Positions 35,185 to 44,229 of a stretch of 64,000 bases of DNA are shown here, piece after piece; within the stretch, counting starts at the first letter, position 1; every line of letters begins with the position of its first letter. This stretch comes from Clostridium aciditolerans (GTDB taxonomy: Bacteria > Bacillota > Clostridia > Clostridiales > Clostridiaceae). Below the pieces are notes generated by a model, which worked only from the letters and a program-made list of their open reading frames with translations, did no database searches and was not told where the DNA came from. The stretch lies in the NCBI RefSeq assembly GCF_016316925.1, contig NZ_JAEEGB010000009.1:62001-126000 (forward strand), read 5' to 3'. The translations under genes and the position numbers were made by a program.

Positions 35185-35337
35185 TTATGATAATACATAT
35201 TTAGCTGTATTATTGCAATAGCTACATTGCTCATTTTCACACTTTTCTAAGTTAGGAAAGGTTTCGTTCTCTACTAAAAAGTCATCAAATGCTATATCTA
35301 CGTGATTTTCACAACAATATTTAATTTCTTTTGGCAT
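35185..35337 (-). CDS. CxxH/CxxC mini-protein (BA_5709 family)
   Basis: A 50-aa protein reading MPKEIKYCCENHVDIAFDDF at its start and CSYCNNTAKYVLS at its end. It has the CxxH motif (C9-x2-H12) and the CxxC motif (C38-x2-C41), which define the CxxH/CxxC (BA_5709/YyzF-like) family. In Bacillus the relative lies between yycJ/htrA and rlmH, the same neighbourhood as here. It overlaps the end of the GerMN lipoprotein gene by 17 nt, and the SD AAAGGATG lies upstream. Probably a zinc-binding protein; function unknown. Confidence 0.8.
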   Translation of the reverse strand: MPKEIKYCCENHVDIAFDDFLVENETFPNLEKCENEQCSYCNNTAKYVLS

Positions 35338-35887
35338 TTTGGATGTCATCCTTTCCTATTGGTTTTGATAAGTCAAAGTGTTCTCCCCAAATTCCTGTAT
35401 CCTTATTTTCTACTAAAATCTTAACTTTTTCAACAGATGGAATCTGGGAAAGTGACCAAATTATGCTTTTTAAGCAAGCTTCTTCCTTTGAAGAAGTCAT
35501 GGGGATGTTTGCTTCCTTGCTAAAATTTACAAAAGCAATATTGTCTTTAATGGAAAAACTTAGAACTCTTGTATCTTTAGGTAAAACAGGATTTAGCTTA
35601 CTACTTACTGATGGTCCTTTTATAATTTCTCCAATTATGGTTTCTCCAAGAATTTCATATCGTTTTAAAACTCTTTCTTCTTGTGCAATTTCAGGAGTAT
35701 TAACATTTTTAGAAGAATCAAAGTAAATATTTAAGTCTAAAGTGTTTTCTTTTTCCTTAGACAAAACTATTTTCTTTTCTTTTTCCTTATTATTTAGACT
35801 TGTCTTGTCCTTCTTTTCACATCCAGTTATACCTAATAAAGAAACTACTAATATAGAGCAAGTGAACACGCTAAAACCTTTTTTCAT
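35321..35887 (-). CDS. GerMN-domain lipoprotein
   Basis: A 188-aa lipoprotein with signal peptide and lipobox ITGC (about residues 19-22). After a charged linker a GerMN domain follows (about 60-185: ILGETIIGEIIKGPS, LPKDTRVLSFSIKDNIAFVNFS, IIWSLSQIPSVEKVKILVE). The GerMN fold occurs in GerM, a protein needed for sporulation and germination, and in other cell-surface proteins. ATG 35887 is used because GGTGAGG lies just upstream; the ATG at 35899 lacks an SD. The end overlaps the CxxH/CxxC gene and the start is 17 nt from the YycJ-type hydrolase gene, indicating an operon. Confidence 0.85.
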   Translation of the reverse strand: MKKGFSVFTCSILVVSLLGITGCEKKDKTSLNNKEKEKKIVLSKEKENTLDLNIYFDSSKNVNTPEIAQEERVLKRYEILGETIIGEIIKGPSVSSKLNPVLPKDTRVLSFSIKDNIAFVNFSKEANIPMTSSKEEACLKSIIWSLSQIPSVEKVKILVENKDTGIWGEHFDLSKPIGKDDIQNAKRN

Positions 35888-35904
35888 ATCCTCACCCATT
35901 TCAT

Positions 35905-36690
35905 TTAAAATTCTATATAATTACTTGGCATATCCCTCTTTGCCATAGATAAACTTAAATCTTTATCTAACTTAACTCCAGCAGAAGTTAAGACATTTAG
36001 CACAGTTTGGTAGGCTAGTTCAGGATAGTTATTGGTTTTGCTTAAGTGTCCTAATATTATCTTTTTAAACTTGTCATTTGTAATATCTACAATGGCTTTT
36101 CCGCAGTCTTCGTTAGATAAATGTCCAATATCACTTAAAATTCTTCTTTTTAAGTTATAGGGATATGGGCCAAATTTAAGCATTTCTACGTCATGATTAC
36201 TCTCAAGCAATACTACATCTGCATCCTTTAGGGCAGTGTTTACCTCATCAGAAAAAAAGCCTAAGTCTGTTGCTATGCAAACTTTTTTATCTTTATATTG
36301 CAAAGCATATCCAGAAGGAGCTGCAGCATCATGAGAAATTTTATAGCTTAATACATCCATATCTTTAACACTAATGTAGCTACTATCTATCACATTAATA
36401 TTATGTTCTTTTATTTTTCCTATAGTTCCCGACATAGCTTCCCAAGTAGGAGAATTTGCATATATCGGAATATCATATTTTCTTGACAATACTCCAACAC
36501 CTTTTGTGTGGTCTATATGCTCATGAGTAACAAATATAGCATCGATGTCTTTAGCGTTATGCCCGATGTTTAATAGGGCATTCTCAATACTCTTTCCAGG
36601 AAGCCCTGCGTCTATGAGTACTTTAGCTTTGTCAGAAGATACAAATAGGCTATTTCCGCTACTACCACTGTATAAAGAACAAAAAATCAT
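35905..36690 (-). CDS. YycJ/WalJ-type metallo-beta-lactamase-fold hydrolase
   Basis: A 261-aa metallo-beta-lactamase-fold protein: LYSGSSGNSLFVSS at the N-terminus, the metal motif VTHEHIDHTKGVG (HxHxDH), and further ligands in ATDLGFFS, LLESNHDVEML and LGHLSKTNNYPE. This layout is that of YycJ (WalJ), a 5'-to-3' DNA exonuclease encoded in the walRK locus of Firmicutes. It is followed by the GerMN gene and preceded by murA, 27 nt apart. walR and walK themselves are not in the window. Confidence 0.88.
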   Translation of the reverse strand: MIFCSLYSGSSGNSLFVSSDKAKVLIDAGLPGKSIENALLNIGHNAKDIDAIFVTHEHIDHTKGVGVLSRKYDIPIYANSPTWEAMSGTIGKIKEHNINVIDSSYISVKDMDVLSYKISHDAAAPSGYALQYKDKKVCIATDLGFFSDEVNTALKDADVVLLESNHDVEMLKFGPYPYNLKRRILSDIGHLSNEDCGKAIVDITNDKFKKIILGHLSKTNNYPELAYQTVLNVLTSAGVKLDKDLSLSMAKRDMPSNYIEF

Positions 36691-36717
36691 AATAATTCTC
36701 CTATTCTAAGGTTAAGA

Positions 36718-37980
36718 CTATTCAGCACAGAAAACCCTTATTATATCAGCTCCTAATGCGTGGAATTTTTCCTCTATATTAGGGTATCCTCTATCAATAT
36801 GTTCAATGCTTACTACCTCAGTAGTACCTTCTGCTATAAGGCCAGCTATAACCATAGCTGCACCAGCTCTTAGGTCAGTTGCTTTTACAATAGCACCTGT
36901 GAGTTTACTGACACCATCTATTATAGCAGATCTACCTTCAACCTTTACATTTGCACCCATTTTCTTTAATTCATCTGCATGCTTAAATCTGCTTTCCCAA
37001 ATGCTTTCGTTAATTATACTTCTACCTTGAGCTACTGTTAGAAGTGTGCTCATTGGTTGCTGTACATCTGTTGGAAAGCCAGGATAAGGTTGAGTTTTTA
37101 TGTTTACTCCTTTAAGGTTACCACTAGATTTTACGGTAATACAATCACCATCTTCAGTCACTTCTGCACCCATTTCTATAAGCTTTGCAGATATGGACTC
37201 AAGATGTTTCGGTATAACATTTTGTATAGTAACTTCTCCTCCACAAGCAGCAGCAGCTATCATATAAGTACCAGCTTCTATCTGATCAGGTATTACGCTA
37301 TAGGAACAGCCTTTTAAAGACTCTACGCCTACAACTCTTATAACATCAGTACCAGCACCTTTAATATTTGCGCCCATGCTATTTAAAAAGTTTGCAACAT
37401 CTACTACATGAGGCTCTTTTGCAACGTTCTCTAAGGTTGTTACCCCCTCAGCAAAGGTTGCTGCTAACATAACATTTATAGTTGCACCAACACTAACTAC
37501 ATCAAAAAATATATTTGTTCCTATTAATCTGTCAGCTTCGGCAGTTACACATCCATGTTTAATTTCTACCTTTGCACCTAAGGCTTCAAAACCTTTGATG
37601 TGTTGATCTATAGGTCTAACTCCAATAGGGCACCCCCCTGGAAGTTCTACGACAGCTTTTTTAAACCTTCCTAAAAGTGCTCCTATTAAATAGTAGGAAG
37701 CTCTCATTTTTCTCACATCTTCTGTATTTGCTATAACACTATTTATCTTTGAACTATCTATAGAAACAGAATTTTTGTCTCTAACTAATGTACATCCGAG
37801 ACTTTCATTTATTCTTTCAATGCAATGAACATCTTCAATATTAGGTATATTATCTATATTACAAACACCTTCACTAGCCATTATAGCAGCAGGAAGTATC
37901 GCTACAGCAGCATTTTTTGCACCATTTATTTCTATACAACCATAAAGAGGTTTTCCACCGTTAATTACCAATTTATCCAT
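36718..37980 (-). CDS. murA: UDP-N-acetylglucosamine 1-carboxyvinyltransferase
   Basis: First committed step of peptidoglycan synthesis: transfer of enolpyruvate from PEP to UDP-GlcNAc. The 420-aa protein has the family start [14 protein letters not shown], the catalytic Lys region [13 protein letters not shown] (K22), the PEP-binding Cys in [16 protein letters not shown], and FPTDVQQPM plus GYPNIEEKF. The Cys makes it fosfomycin-sensitive in principle. I use ATG 37980 on alignment grounds; ATGs further upstream lack good SDs or spacing. An AAGGA lies 11 nt before, an imperfect arrangement. Clostridia often have two murA copies, so this may be murA1 or murA2. Confidence 0.95.
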   Translation of the reverse strand: MDKLVINGGKPLYGCIEINGAKNAAVAILPAAIMASEGVCNIDNIPNIEDVHCIERINESLGCTLVRDKNSVSIDSSKINSVIANTEDVRKMRASYYLIGALLGRFKKAVVELPGGCPIGVRPIDQHIKGFEALGAKVEIKHGCVTAEADRLIGTNIFFDVVSVGATINVMLAATFAEGVTTLENVAKEPHVVDVANFLNSMGANIKGAGTDVIRVVGVESLKGCSYSVIPDQIEAGTYMIAAAACGGEVTIQNVIPKHLESISAKLIEMGAEVTEDGDCITVKSSGNLKGVNIKTQPYPGFPTDVQQPMSTLLTVAQGRSIINESIWESRFKHADELKKMGANVKVEGRSAIIDGVSKLTGAIVKATDLRAGAAMVIAGLIAEGTTEVVSIEHIDRGYPNIEEKFHALGADIIRVFCAE

Positions 37981-38130
37981 TCCCGCATCCATCCTTATCA
38001 TCATTATTAATTTATATAAATTCATAAAACTTAAATTCAAATTGTTACACAAAGTTTATTATAACATAATTCTATAATATTTTAACATTAATTTTAGAAA
38101 AGTGAATAGGAGGTTAATGTAATTTAGTCC

Positions 38131-38159
38131 AAAAATAATAAGCACCATAGGGTGCTTAT
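38131..38159 (-). terminator. Terminator after the DUF1540 gene
   Basis: ATAAGCACC (38138-38146) pairs with GGTGCTTAT (38151-38159), followed by a U-rich tract on the minus strand. Confidence 0.8.
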
Positions 38160-38169
38160 GTTTTTACAA

Positions 38170-38334
38170 CTATTCTTTTTCGAAACTTCCACAGTCTGTG
38201 CATTGTTTTGTTTTAGCTAATGATTCATGTTTTGTAACTTGAATTTTCTCTAATGTACAATAGTCTTCAGCTTTAGCATGAAATCTACATTCACTAACTA
38301 CACATCCTATGCTATCATTGTGTTTTCCCATCAT
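38170..38334 (-). CDS. DUF1540 cysteine-rich small protein
   Basis: A 54-aa protein: MMGKHNDSIGCVVSEC, then HAKAEDYCTLEKIQV and CTDCGSFEKE. The cysteine pattern (C11, C16, C26, C45, C48) and the TDCGSFE end match DUF1540, a family of small clostridial/bacillar proteins presumed to bind metal. GGAGG stands 9 nt before ATG 38334. Function unknown; the family is common in spore-formers. Confidence 0.85.
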   Translation of the reverse strand: MMGKHNDSIGCVVSECRFHAKAEDYCTLEKIQVTKHESLAKTKQCTDCGSFEKE

Positions 38335-38615
38335 TACTGAATACCTCCATGAATTAATTATATTTAAAAAACTAACAATATTATTTTCTCACTTTAAGTT
38401 TTATATATACATTGAATTAAAATTAAATAAAGATATATATACTATATAGATAGTTGAGATTTTAATAAGAAAATGTTGCTTTTTAGTACAATTATATAAA
38501 TTATCATGAAGATATTATGTATAAAAATATTATATAGAACAATTATATGTTATAATAATATTTAGTTGTTATAACATGGACTCATAAGTATTAGTTTTGG
38601 GGGATTGAGAATAAT

Positions 38616-39164
38616 ATGAAGTATTATTTAGTAGCTTTATTTGATAAACAATCATATTCATACATTGAAGAAATGCAAAAAAGTATATGTAAAAAGTACA
38701 AAATATATAAAAATATGCCTGTTCTTCACATAACCTTAGAAGTTATAGGAGATCCTGACATAGAAAAGCTAAATAAAATAGTTTCTGATATATTAAAGCC
38801 ATATAAAAAATTTAAAGTTGAAATTAATGGAGCAATGTGCTTTGATCCACCATACAAATCAGTTAATTTAAAAATAGAAAATAAGGGATATATAATCAGA
38901 TTAGCAAGACATATAAATGATATACTTAAATTACATGGTTTTAATGTTAGGGACAATATCGATAACTGGGATTTGCATGTTTCATTAGCTAATACTAATT
39001 ATGCTATAAGAGAATGGTCCAGTAAAGAATATGTGGCAGCTTGTGACACTGCTAAAAAAGAAAATATTCATAAGATGGCGAAGATAGATAGAATAGAGCT
39101 TTGGAAACCTATAAACAATAAGAAAGAAATGATAATAAAAAGTTTTCCATTAAGGGATTTTTAG
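38616..39164 (+). CDS. 2'-5' RNA ligase/2H phosphoesterase-like protein
   Basis: A 182-aa protein of the 2H superfamily. Both His-x-Thr/Ser motifs are present: LHITLEVIGD and LHVSLANTN, about 80 residues apart. Family members act on 2'-5' or cyclic phosphodiesters in RNA. The GGGGGAT SD precedes ATG 38616. The 280-nt gap before the gene holds only AT-rich sequence with a TATAAT-like box near 38550 and no other gene. A terminator follows. Confidence 0.82.
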   Translation: MKYYLVALFDKQSYSYIEEMQKSICKKYKIYKNMPVLHITLEVIGDPDIEKLNKIVSDILKPYKKFKVEINGAMCFDPPYKSVNLKIENKGYIIRLARHINDILKLHGFNVRDNIDNWDLHVSLANTNYAIREWSSKEYVAACDTAKKENIHKMAKIDRIELWKPINNKKEMIIKSFPLRDF

Positions 39165-39180
39165 TATAACATTAAATAAT

Positions 39181-39229
39181 AAAAAGAAGAGTAGTAGCAG
39201 CAGAAGCTGTTATTGTTCTTCTTTTTTTA
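39181..39229 (+). terminator. Terminator of the 2H phosphoesterase gene
   Basis: AAAAGAAGA...AGC pairs across an AGAA loop with GCT...TCTTCTTTT, then a T run. Mismatches occur mid-stem. Confidence 0.75.
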
Positions 39230-39238
39230 TTTCATCAA

Positions 39239-39252
39239 TGAAAATGTTTTCA
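39239..39252. promoter_or_regulatory. Candidate cre (CcpA) site before the rbs promoter
   Basis: TGAAAATGTTTTCA lies 8 bp upstream of the -35 box. It differs from the cre consensus at one central base. A similar 14-mer occurs at 18816. Confidence 0.5.
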
Positions 39253-39260
39253 AAAAATGA

Positions 39261-39289
39261 TTGACATATCCTTGAAGCTAATATAGAAT
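39261..39289 (+). promoter_or_regulatory. Promoter of the ribose operon
   Basis: TTGACA (39261-39266), 17-nt spacer, TAGAAT (39284-39289). Operators lie directly downstream. Confidence 0.85.
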
Positions 39290-39292
39290 AAA

Positions 39293-39319
39293 TTTAACCG
39301 GTTAAATAAACCGGTTAAA
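39293..39319. promoter_or_regulatory. Tandem LacI-type operators of the ribose operon
   Basis: TTTAACCGGTTAAA (39293-39306, perfect palindrome) and a second AAACCGGTTAAA copy (to 39319) lie 13 bp apart, covering the expected transcription start. The AACCGGTT core is a common LacI/GalR-family operator; the cognate repressor is most likely the RbsR gene product at 44230. Confidence 0.85.
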
Positions 39320-39353
39320 TGATTAAGAATTACTTATATAGAGGTGAATATAT

Positions 39354-40286
39354 ATGAATAGAGTTTGCATTTTAGGTAGCATAAATATGGATTTAGTATT
39401 AAGAGTTGATAGAATGGTAAGGTCAGGAGAAACTATTTTATCAAAGGATTATAAAAAAATTCCTGGAGGAAAAGGTGCAAACCAAGCAGTTGCTGCTAAA
39501 AGATTAGGATCTAGTGTAAGCTTTATAGGAAAAGTTGGACAAGATGAAAACGGTCGCGAACTCTTAAAAGTTCTAGAACAAGATAAAATAGATATAAATA
39601 ACATTAAACATAGTGAGCATACTCCAACTGGCATGGCAATTATTACAGTTGATGATACTGGAAGTAATTCTATAATAGTTGTACCTGGAGCTAACATGGA
39701 AGTTGACAATAAGTCAATTGAAGATGCTGAGAATGTAATAAAAAATTCTGAATTGCTTATAGCTCAATTTGAAACTCCACTAGATATCACAATAAAGGCC
39801 TTTGAAATTGCTAAGAAAAATGGGGTAACAACGATATTGAACCCAGCTCCAGCAAAAAACATACCTGATGAGCTGTTAAAACTTACAGATATTATAATTC
39901 CAAACGAAACGGAAGCTTTTGAGCTTACAGGAGTTAAAGTTGAAGATATAAGTGGTGTAAAAGAAGCAGCAGATAGTTTTATGGGCAAAGGAGTTAAATT
40001 TGTGATAATAACCCTAGGTGAGAGAGGTGCAGCGTTAGTAAACAATAATAAGTTTAGCATTATACCAGCATATAAAGTTAAAGCTGTAGACACTACTGCA
40101 GCAGGAGATAGCTTTATAGGGGCTTTAGCAAGTAAATTACAAAATGAAGATAAAGTAGATTTTGAAATAATTGAAAAAGCTATTAAATTTGCAAATAAAG
40201 TTTCAGCACTTGTAGTTCAGAGACAAGGTGCTCAACCATCTCTTCCATATCTAGAAGAAGTGATTAAGCTATACGGGGAGGAATAA
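39354..40286 (+). CDS. rbsK: Ribokinase
   Basis: PfkB-family kinase phosphorylating D-ribose at O5. The 310-aa protein has the two PfkB signatures: SINMDLVLRVDRMVRSGE with GGKGANQAVAAKRLG, and DTTAAGDSFIGALASKL with the catalytic Asp. Length is normal. It is the first gene of the operon, with GAGGTGAATATAT before ATG 39354; rbsD starts 3 nt after its stop, consistent with coupling. Confidence 0.96.
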   Translation: MNRVCILGSINMDLVLRVDRMVRSGETILSKDYKKIPGGKGANQAVAAKRLGSSVSFIGKVGQDENGRELLKVLEQDKIDINNIKHSEHTPTGMAIITVDDTGSNSIIVVPGANMEVDNKSIEDAENVIKNSELLIAQFETPLDITIKAFEIAKKNGVTTILNPAPAKNIPDELLKLTDIIIPNETEAFELTGVKVEDISGVKEAADSFMGKGVKFVIITLGERGAALVNNNKFSIIPAYKVKAVDTTAAGDSFIGALASKLQNEDKVDFEIIEKAIKFANKVSALVVQRQGAQPSLPYLEEVIKLYGEE

Positions 40287-40289
40287 AAA

Positions 40290-40685
40290 GTGAAAAAAAC
40301 CGGATTATTAAATTCAGAAATATCTAGTGTAATATCAAAAATGGGACATACTGATGGTTTAGCCATAGGGGACTGTGGTTTACCTATTCCAGAGGAAACC
40401 AAAAGAATAGATTTAGCTCTTATAAAAGATATTCCTAGTTTTATAGCTACATTAAAAGTTGTACTAACGGAACTTCAAGTAGAAGAAGTAGAATTAGCAA
40501 AGGAAACTGCAGCTGTTAGTCCATTGCTATTTGAAGAAATAAAAAAGGAAATTGGAGATGTGAAAATAACCTTCATAACACATGAAGAGCTTAAAGATAA
40601 ATTGAAAGAATGTAAGGCTGTTATAAGAACTGGAGAGCAAACACCTTATGCAAATATAATTTTAAGATCAGGAGTTGTATTTTAA
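40290..40685 (+). CDS. rbsD: D-ribose pyranase
   Basis: Converts beta-pyranose to beta-furanose ribose for RbsK. The 131-aa protein has the family start [31 protein letters not shown], with the catalytic His in GHTD and the Asp in GDCG, and the C-terminal [11 protein letters not shown]. Starts at GTG 40290, with GGGGAGGA about 6 nt upstream. rbsA follows after 22 nt. Confidence 0.95.
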   Translation: MKKTGLLNSEISSVISKMGHTDGLAIGDCGLPIPEETKRIDLALIKDIPSFIATLKVVLTELQVEEVELAKETAAVSPLLFEEIKKEIGDVKITFITHEELKDKLKECKAVIRTGEQTPYANIILRSGVVF

Positions 40686-40707
40686 AACATTTTTAGGAGG
40701 AAAGAAT

Positions 40708-42207
40708 ATGGAAGATAAAAAGCCGCTTTTAGAGATGGTAGGCATATCTAAGTCCTTTCCTGGAGTAAAGGCACTACAAGACGTTAATCTAAAAGTCCAT
40801 TCTGGAGAAGTAGTGGCCTTGCTTGGAGAAAATGGAGCAGGAAAGTCTACACTTATGAAGATATTAAGTGGTGTTTATAAAAAAGATGAGGGAAAGGTTT
40901 TAATTGAAGGAAACGAGGTTGATATACAGGGTATTAAACATGCTGAAAGCATGGGAATAACAATTATACATCAGGAACTTAGTGTACTTCCGAACCTAAC
41001 TGTTTCAGAAAATATATTTTTAGGAAATGAGAAGTTTGATAAGGGCACTAGAAGAATAAATAAAGCATGGATGAGAGAAAGAAGCTTAGGCTTTCTAGAG
41101 CAAATTGGATGCAATATAAATCCGGATACTTTAGTTAAGGATATAAATGTAGGAGAAATGCAAATGATTGAAATTGCAAAAGCCTTAACTAAAAACTCTG
41201 GCATTATCATAATGGATGAACCAACTACGGCGCTTACTGATGTAGAAACAAAAAATCTATTTACTGTAATTAGAAAGCTAAAAGAAAAGGGAATGGCAGT
41301 TATTTATATATCTCACAGATTGGATGAGATTTTTCAAATCTGTGATTCTATTACTGTACTAAGAGACGGTAAATATGTTGGAGATGTGGAAACTAAAAGT
41401 GTAACTAAAGATGATTTAATTACTATGATGGTTGGAAGAAAACTTGAAGAGCAGTTTCCTTACAAAGAAGTAGATAAAACAAAGACCTTATTAAAGGTTG
41501 ATAATATATCTCTAAAAGATAAAGTTAGAAATGTAAGTTTTGAAGTAAAAGCGGGAGAAATACTAGGCATTGCCGGGCTTATGGGAGCCGGAAGAACTGA
41601 GCTTGCTAAAACTATTTTTGGAGATTACAAGAAAAGTTCAGGCGAAATCTGTATTGATGGACAAAAGGTTAGTATAAATTCCCCTAAAGATGCAATTAGC
41701 CATGGAGTTTGCTACTTATCCGAAGATAGAAAAAAAGAAGGCTTAATTCTGGGCATGTCTGTAAGAGAAAATATGACAATATCAAATTTAAAAAGCTATG
41801 AGAATAGCTTAAAAAGAATAAATAAAAAGGCAGAAAAAGAAGAAGTTGATAAATATATAAAGAAACTTTCGGTTAAAACTCCCCATAGAGAGCAGTTAAT
41901 TAAAAATCTTAGTGGAGGAAATCAACAAAAGGTAATATTGGCAAAGTGGCTTATGCTTTCACCAAAGATTTTGATAATTGATGAACCTACTAAAGGTATA
42001 GATGTGGGAGCGAAGAAGGAAATCTATGAAGTTTTAAATGAGCTAAAGAGTGCTGGCAAGGCTGTCATTATGATTTCTTCTGATATGGCAGAAATAATAG
42101 GTGTAAGCGATAGAGTAATTGTAATGCACGAAGGAAAGCTAACTGGTGAGTTAAAGAGAGATGAGCTTACTCAAGAAAACATAATGAAATATGCAGTTGG
42201 CATTTAA
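40708..42207 (+). CDS. rbsA: Ribose ABC transporter ATP-binding protein
   Basis: Two fused ABC domains in 499 aa. The first has Walker [10 protein letters not shown], and a signature region with [13 protein letters not shown] and Walker [12 protein letters not shown]; the second has a degenerate Walker [11 protein letters not shown], the signature LSGGNQQKV and [16 protein letters not shown]. This asymmetry is normal for sugar CUT2 ATPases. It energises ribose import with RbsC and RbsB. ATG 40708 follows AGGAGG at 8 nt; the frame is open upstream to 40675. Confidence 0.95.
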   Translation: MEDKKPLLEMVGISKSFPGVKALQDVNLKVHSGEVVALLGENGAGKSTLMKILSGVYKKDEGKVLIEGNEVDIQGIKHAESMGITIIHQELSVLPNLTVSENIFLGNEKFDKGTRRINKAWMRERSLGFLEQIGCNINPDTLVKDINVGEMQMIEIAKALTKNSGIIIMDEPTTALTDVETKNLFTVIRKLKEKGMAVIYISHRLDEIFQICDSITVLRDGKYVGDVETKSVTKDDLITMMVGRKLEEQFPYKEVDKTKTLLKVDNISLKDKVRNVSFEVKAGEILGIAGLMGAGRTELAKTIFGDYKKSSGEICIDGQKVSINSPKDAISHGVCYLSEDRKKEGLILGMSVRENMTISNLKSYENSLKRINKKAEKEEVDKYIKKLSVKTPHREQLIKNLSGGNQQKVILAKWLMLSPKILIIDEPTKGIDVGAKKEIYEVLNELKSAGKAVIMISSDMAEIIGVSDRVIVMHEGKLTGELKRDELTQENIMKYAVGI

Positions 42208-42238
42208 ATTTTATATTATAACAAAGGGAGAATGAAAT

Positions 42239-43168
42239 ATGGAAAAGGATATTAAGAGTTTGCTTTTTAAATATAAATCTTTAATAGGCTTAATAATACT
42301 TTGTGTAGTTATATCTATTATTACTCCTAGATTTTTAACTGTCACAAACGTACTAAATGTATTTACTCAGGTTTCCGTTAACGCAATAATTGCAGTAGGT
42401 ATGTGCTTTGTAATATTAACTGGAGGAATAGACTTATCGGTTGGATCAACTTTGGCCATAACAGGAGCTATAGCAGCAACCTTAGTTAAAAGTAATACTA
42501 ATACTTTTGTAACTATAATTGCAGTTTTAATAATAGGAGCATTGATTGGCTTATTTAACGGGATACTAGTTTCAAAAGGCAAAATACAGGCTTTTATAGT
42601 AACCTTGGCAACTATGACTGTATTTAGAGGAGTAACCTATGTTTATACGAAAGGAACACCTATATCAGGCTTAAGCTCAGATTTTACTGTTATAGGTAAT
42701 GGTAAATTAGCAGGAATACCTTTACCGGTAATTCTAATACTACTTGTAGTTTTAGCTGCTTGGTATGTGCTAAATCAAACAAGATATGGAAGATATGTTT
42801 ATGCTGTAGGTGGTAATGAAGACTCAGCAAGGCTGTCAGGTATAAATACAGATAAAATTAAAGCTTTAGTTTATGTTATATGCGGTGCAACAGCAGCACT
42901 TAGCGGTATTGTAGTAACAAGCAGAATAGGGTCAGCATCACCTAATGCTGGTTCCGGATTTGAATTAGATGCTATTGCAGCAGTTGTTCTTGGGGGGACA
43001 AGCCTTTCAGGTGGAGAAGGATCAGTAATTGGAACAATAATAGGTGCAATGATTATAGGTGTATTAAATAATGGATTAAATTTAATGAATGTATCACCAT
43101 TCTATCAATTAATAGTAAAAGGTTTTGTAATAATACTGGCTGTTATTCTTGATAAGAAAAATAAATAA
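42239..43168 (+). CDS. rbsC: Ribose ABC transporter permease
   Basis: A 309-aa integral membrane permease of the CUT2 type, with about eight to ten membrane segments. Conserved parts include MCFVILTGGIDLSVGS, TLATMTVFRGVTY and GGTSLSGGEGSVIGT, the permease-ATPase coupling loop. GGGAGAATGAAAT precedes ATG 42239. Lies 31 nt after rbsA. Confidence 0.96.
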   Translation: MEKDIKSLLFKYKSLIGLIILCVVISIITPRFLTVTNVLNVFTQVSVNAIIAVGMCFVILTGGIDLSVGSTLAITGAIAATLVKSNTNTFVTIIAVLIIGALIGLFNGILVSKGKIQAFIVTLATMTVFRGVTYVYTKGTPISGLSSDFTVIGNGKLAGIPLPVILILLVVLAAWYVLNQTRYGRYVYAVGGNEDSARLSGINTDKIKALVYVICGATAALSGIVVTSRIGSASPNAGSGFELDAIAAVVLGGTSLSGGEGSVIGTIIGAMIIGVLNNGLNLMNVSPFYQLIVKGFVIILAVILDKKNK

Positions 43169-43212
43169 GTAAACATTAAAAATTTATATAAAATTTGAGG
43201 AGGATTAATATT

Positions 43213-44130
43213 ATGAAAAGAACTCGTTTAAAAATGTTATCATTAGCTTTGACAGGTATGATTGCTGTAGCAGGGTTTACTGGATGTGGCAGCAAGACAG
43301 AGCAAAGCAAACAAGGTGGAGAAAAGAAAAAGATAGGAATGGTTGTATCAACACTAAACAATCCTTTCTTTGTATCCATGAAAGATGGAGCAACTAAAAA
43401 AGCTCAAGAACTAGGATATGACTTGGTAGTTGTTGACTCACAAAATGATGCAAGCAAGGAAAGAGCTAATGTTGACGACCTTTTACAACAGGGAGTTTCA
43501 GCAATCATTATAAACCCAACAGATAGTGATGCAGTTGGAAACTCAATCCAAGTAGCAAATGATAAGAAAGTACCAGTTTTAACTGTAGATAGAAAAGCTA
43601 ATAAAGGTGATGTTGTTGCCCACATAGCTTCAGATAATGTTAAGGGTGGAAAAATGGCAGCAGATTTCATTCTTGAAAAGTTAGGTGGCAAAGCTAACAT
43701 AGTTGAGCTTCAAGGAATACCAGGAGCATCAGCTACTAGAGATAGAGGTAAGGGATTCCATGAGGGTGTAGATAACAAAGATAATGTTAAGGTTGTAGCT
43801 AGCCAAGCAGCAGACTTTGATAGACAAAAAGGATTAAACGTAATGGAAAACATAATGCAAGCTACACCACAGTTTGATGCTGTATTCGCTCACAATGATG
43901 AGATGGCTTTAGGTGCTGTTAAGGCCCTAAAAGGCAAAAAGGTTTTAGTTGTTGGTTTTGACGGAAATGATGATGCTAAAAAAGCTGTTGAAAGCGGAGA
44001 AATGGCAGCTACAGTTGCACAGCAACCAGACTTAATGGGAAGTTTAGCTGTTGAAAACGCTGCAAAAGTTATAAAGGGTGAATCCGTACAAAAAGAAATA
44101 CCAGTAGATTTAAAACTTATAAAGAAATAA
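43213..44130 (+). CDS. rbsB: Ribose-binding lipoprotein
   Basis: A 305-aa periplasmic-type sugar-binding protein (type I), lipid-anchored in this Gram-positive cell: lipobox TGCGSK (Cys near residue 21-22). The mature part begins KKKIGMVVSTLNNPFFVSMK, with LLQQGVSAIIINPTDSDA, ELQGIPGASATRDRGKGFH and FAHNDEMALGAVKAL, which match RbsB. ATG 43213 has GAGGAGG 8 nt upstream; the frame extends back to 43195 without an SD. Confidence 0.95.
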   Translation: MKRTRLKMLSLALTGMIAVAGFTGCGSKTEQSKQGGEKKKIGMVVSTLNNPFFVSMKDGATKKAQELGYDLVVVDSQNDASKERANVDDLLQQGVSAIIINPTDSDAVGNSIQVANDKKVPVLTVDRKANKGDVVAHIASDNVKGGKMAADFILEKLGGKANIVELQGIPGASATRDRGKGFHEGVDNKDNVKVVASQAADFDRQKGLNVMENIMQATPQFDAVFAHNDEMALGAVKALKGKKVLVVGFDGNDDAKKAVESGEMAATVAQQPDLMGSLAVENAAKVIKGESVQKEIPVDLKLIKK

Positions 44131-44135
44131 TTTGA

Positions 44136-44165
44136 AAATCCAGGGCATTTGCCCTGGATTTTATA
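44136..44165 (+). terminator. Terminator between rbsB and rbsR
   Basis: ATCCAGGGC/GCCCTGGAT stem around ATTT, then TTTTA. rbsR therefore probably has its own promoter or is reached by partial read-through. Confidence 0.8.
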
Positions 44166-44229
44166 AAGTATAGTGTATAATAGGTATATAATTATAAATG
44201 GAAAAATTTAAAGTGCACGAGGGATAGTA

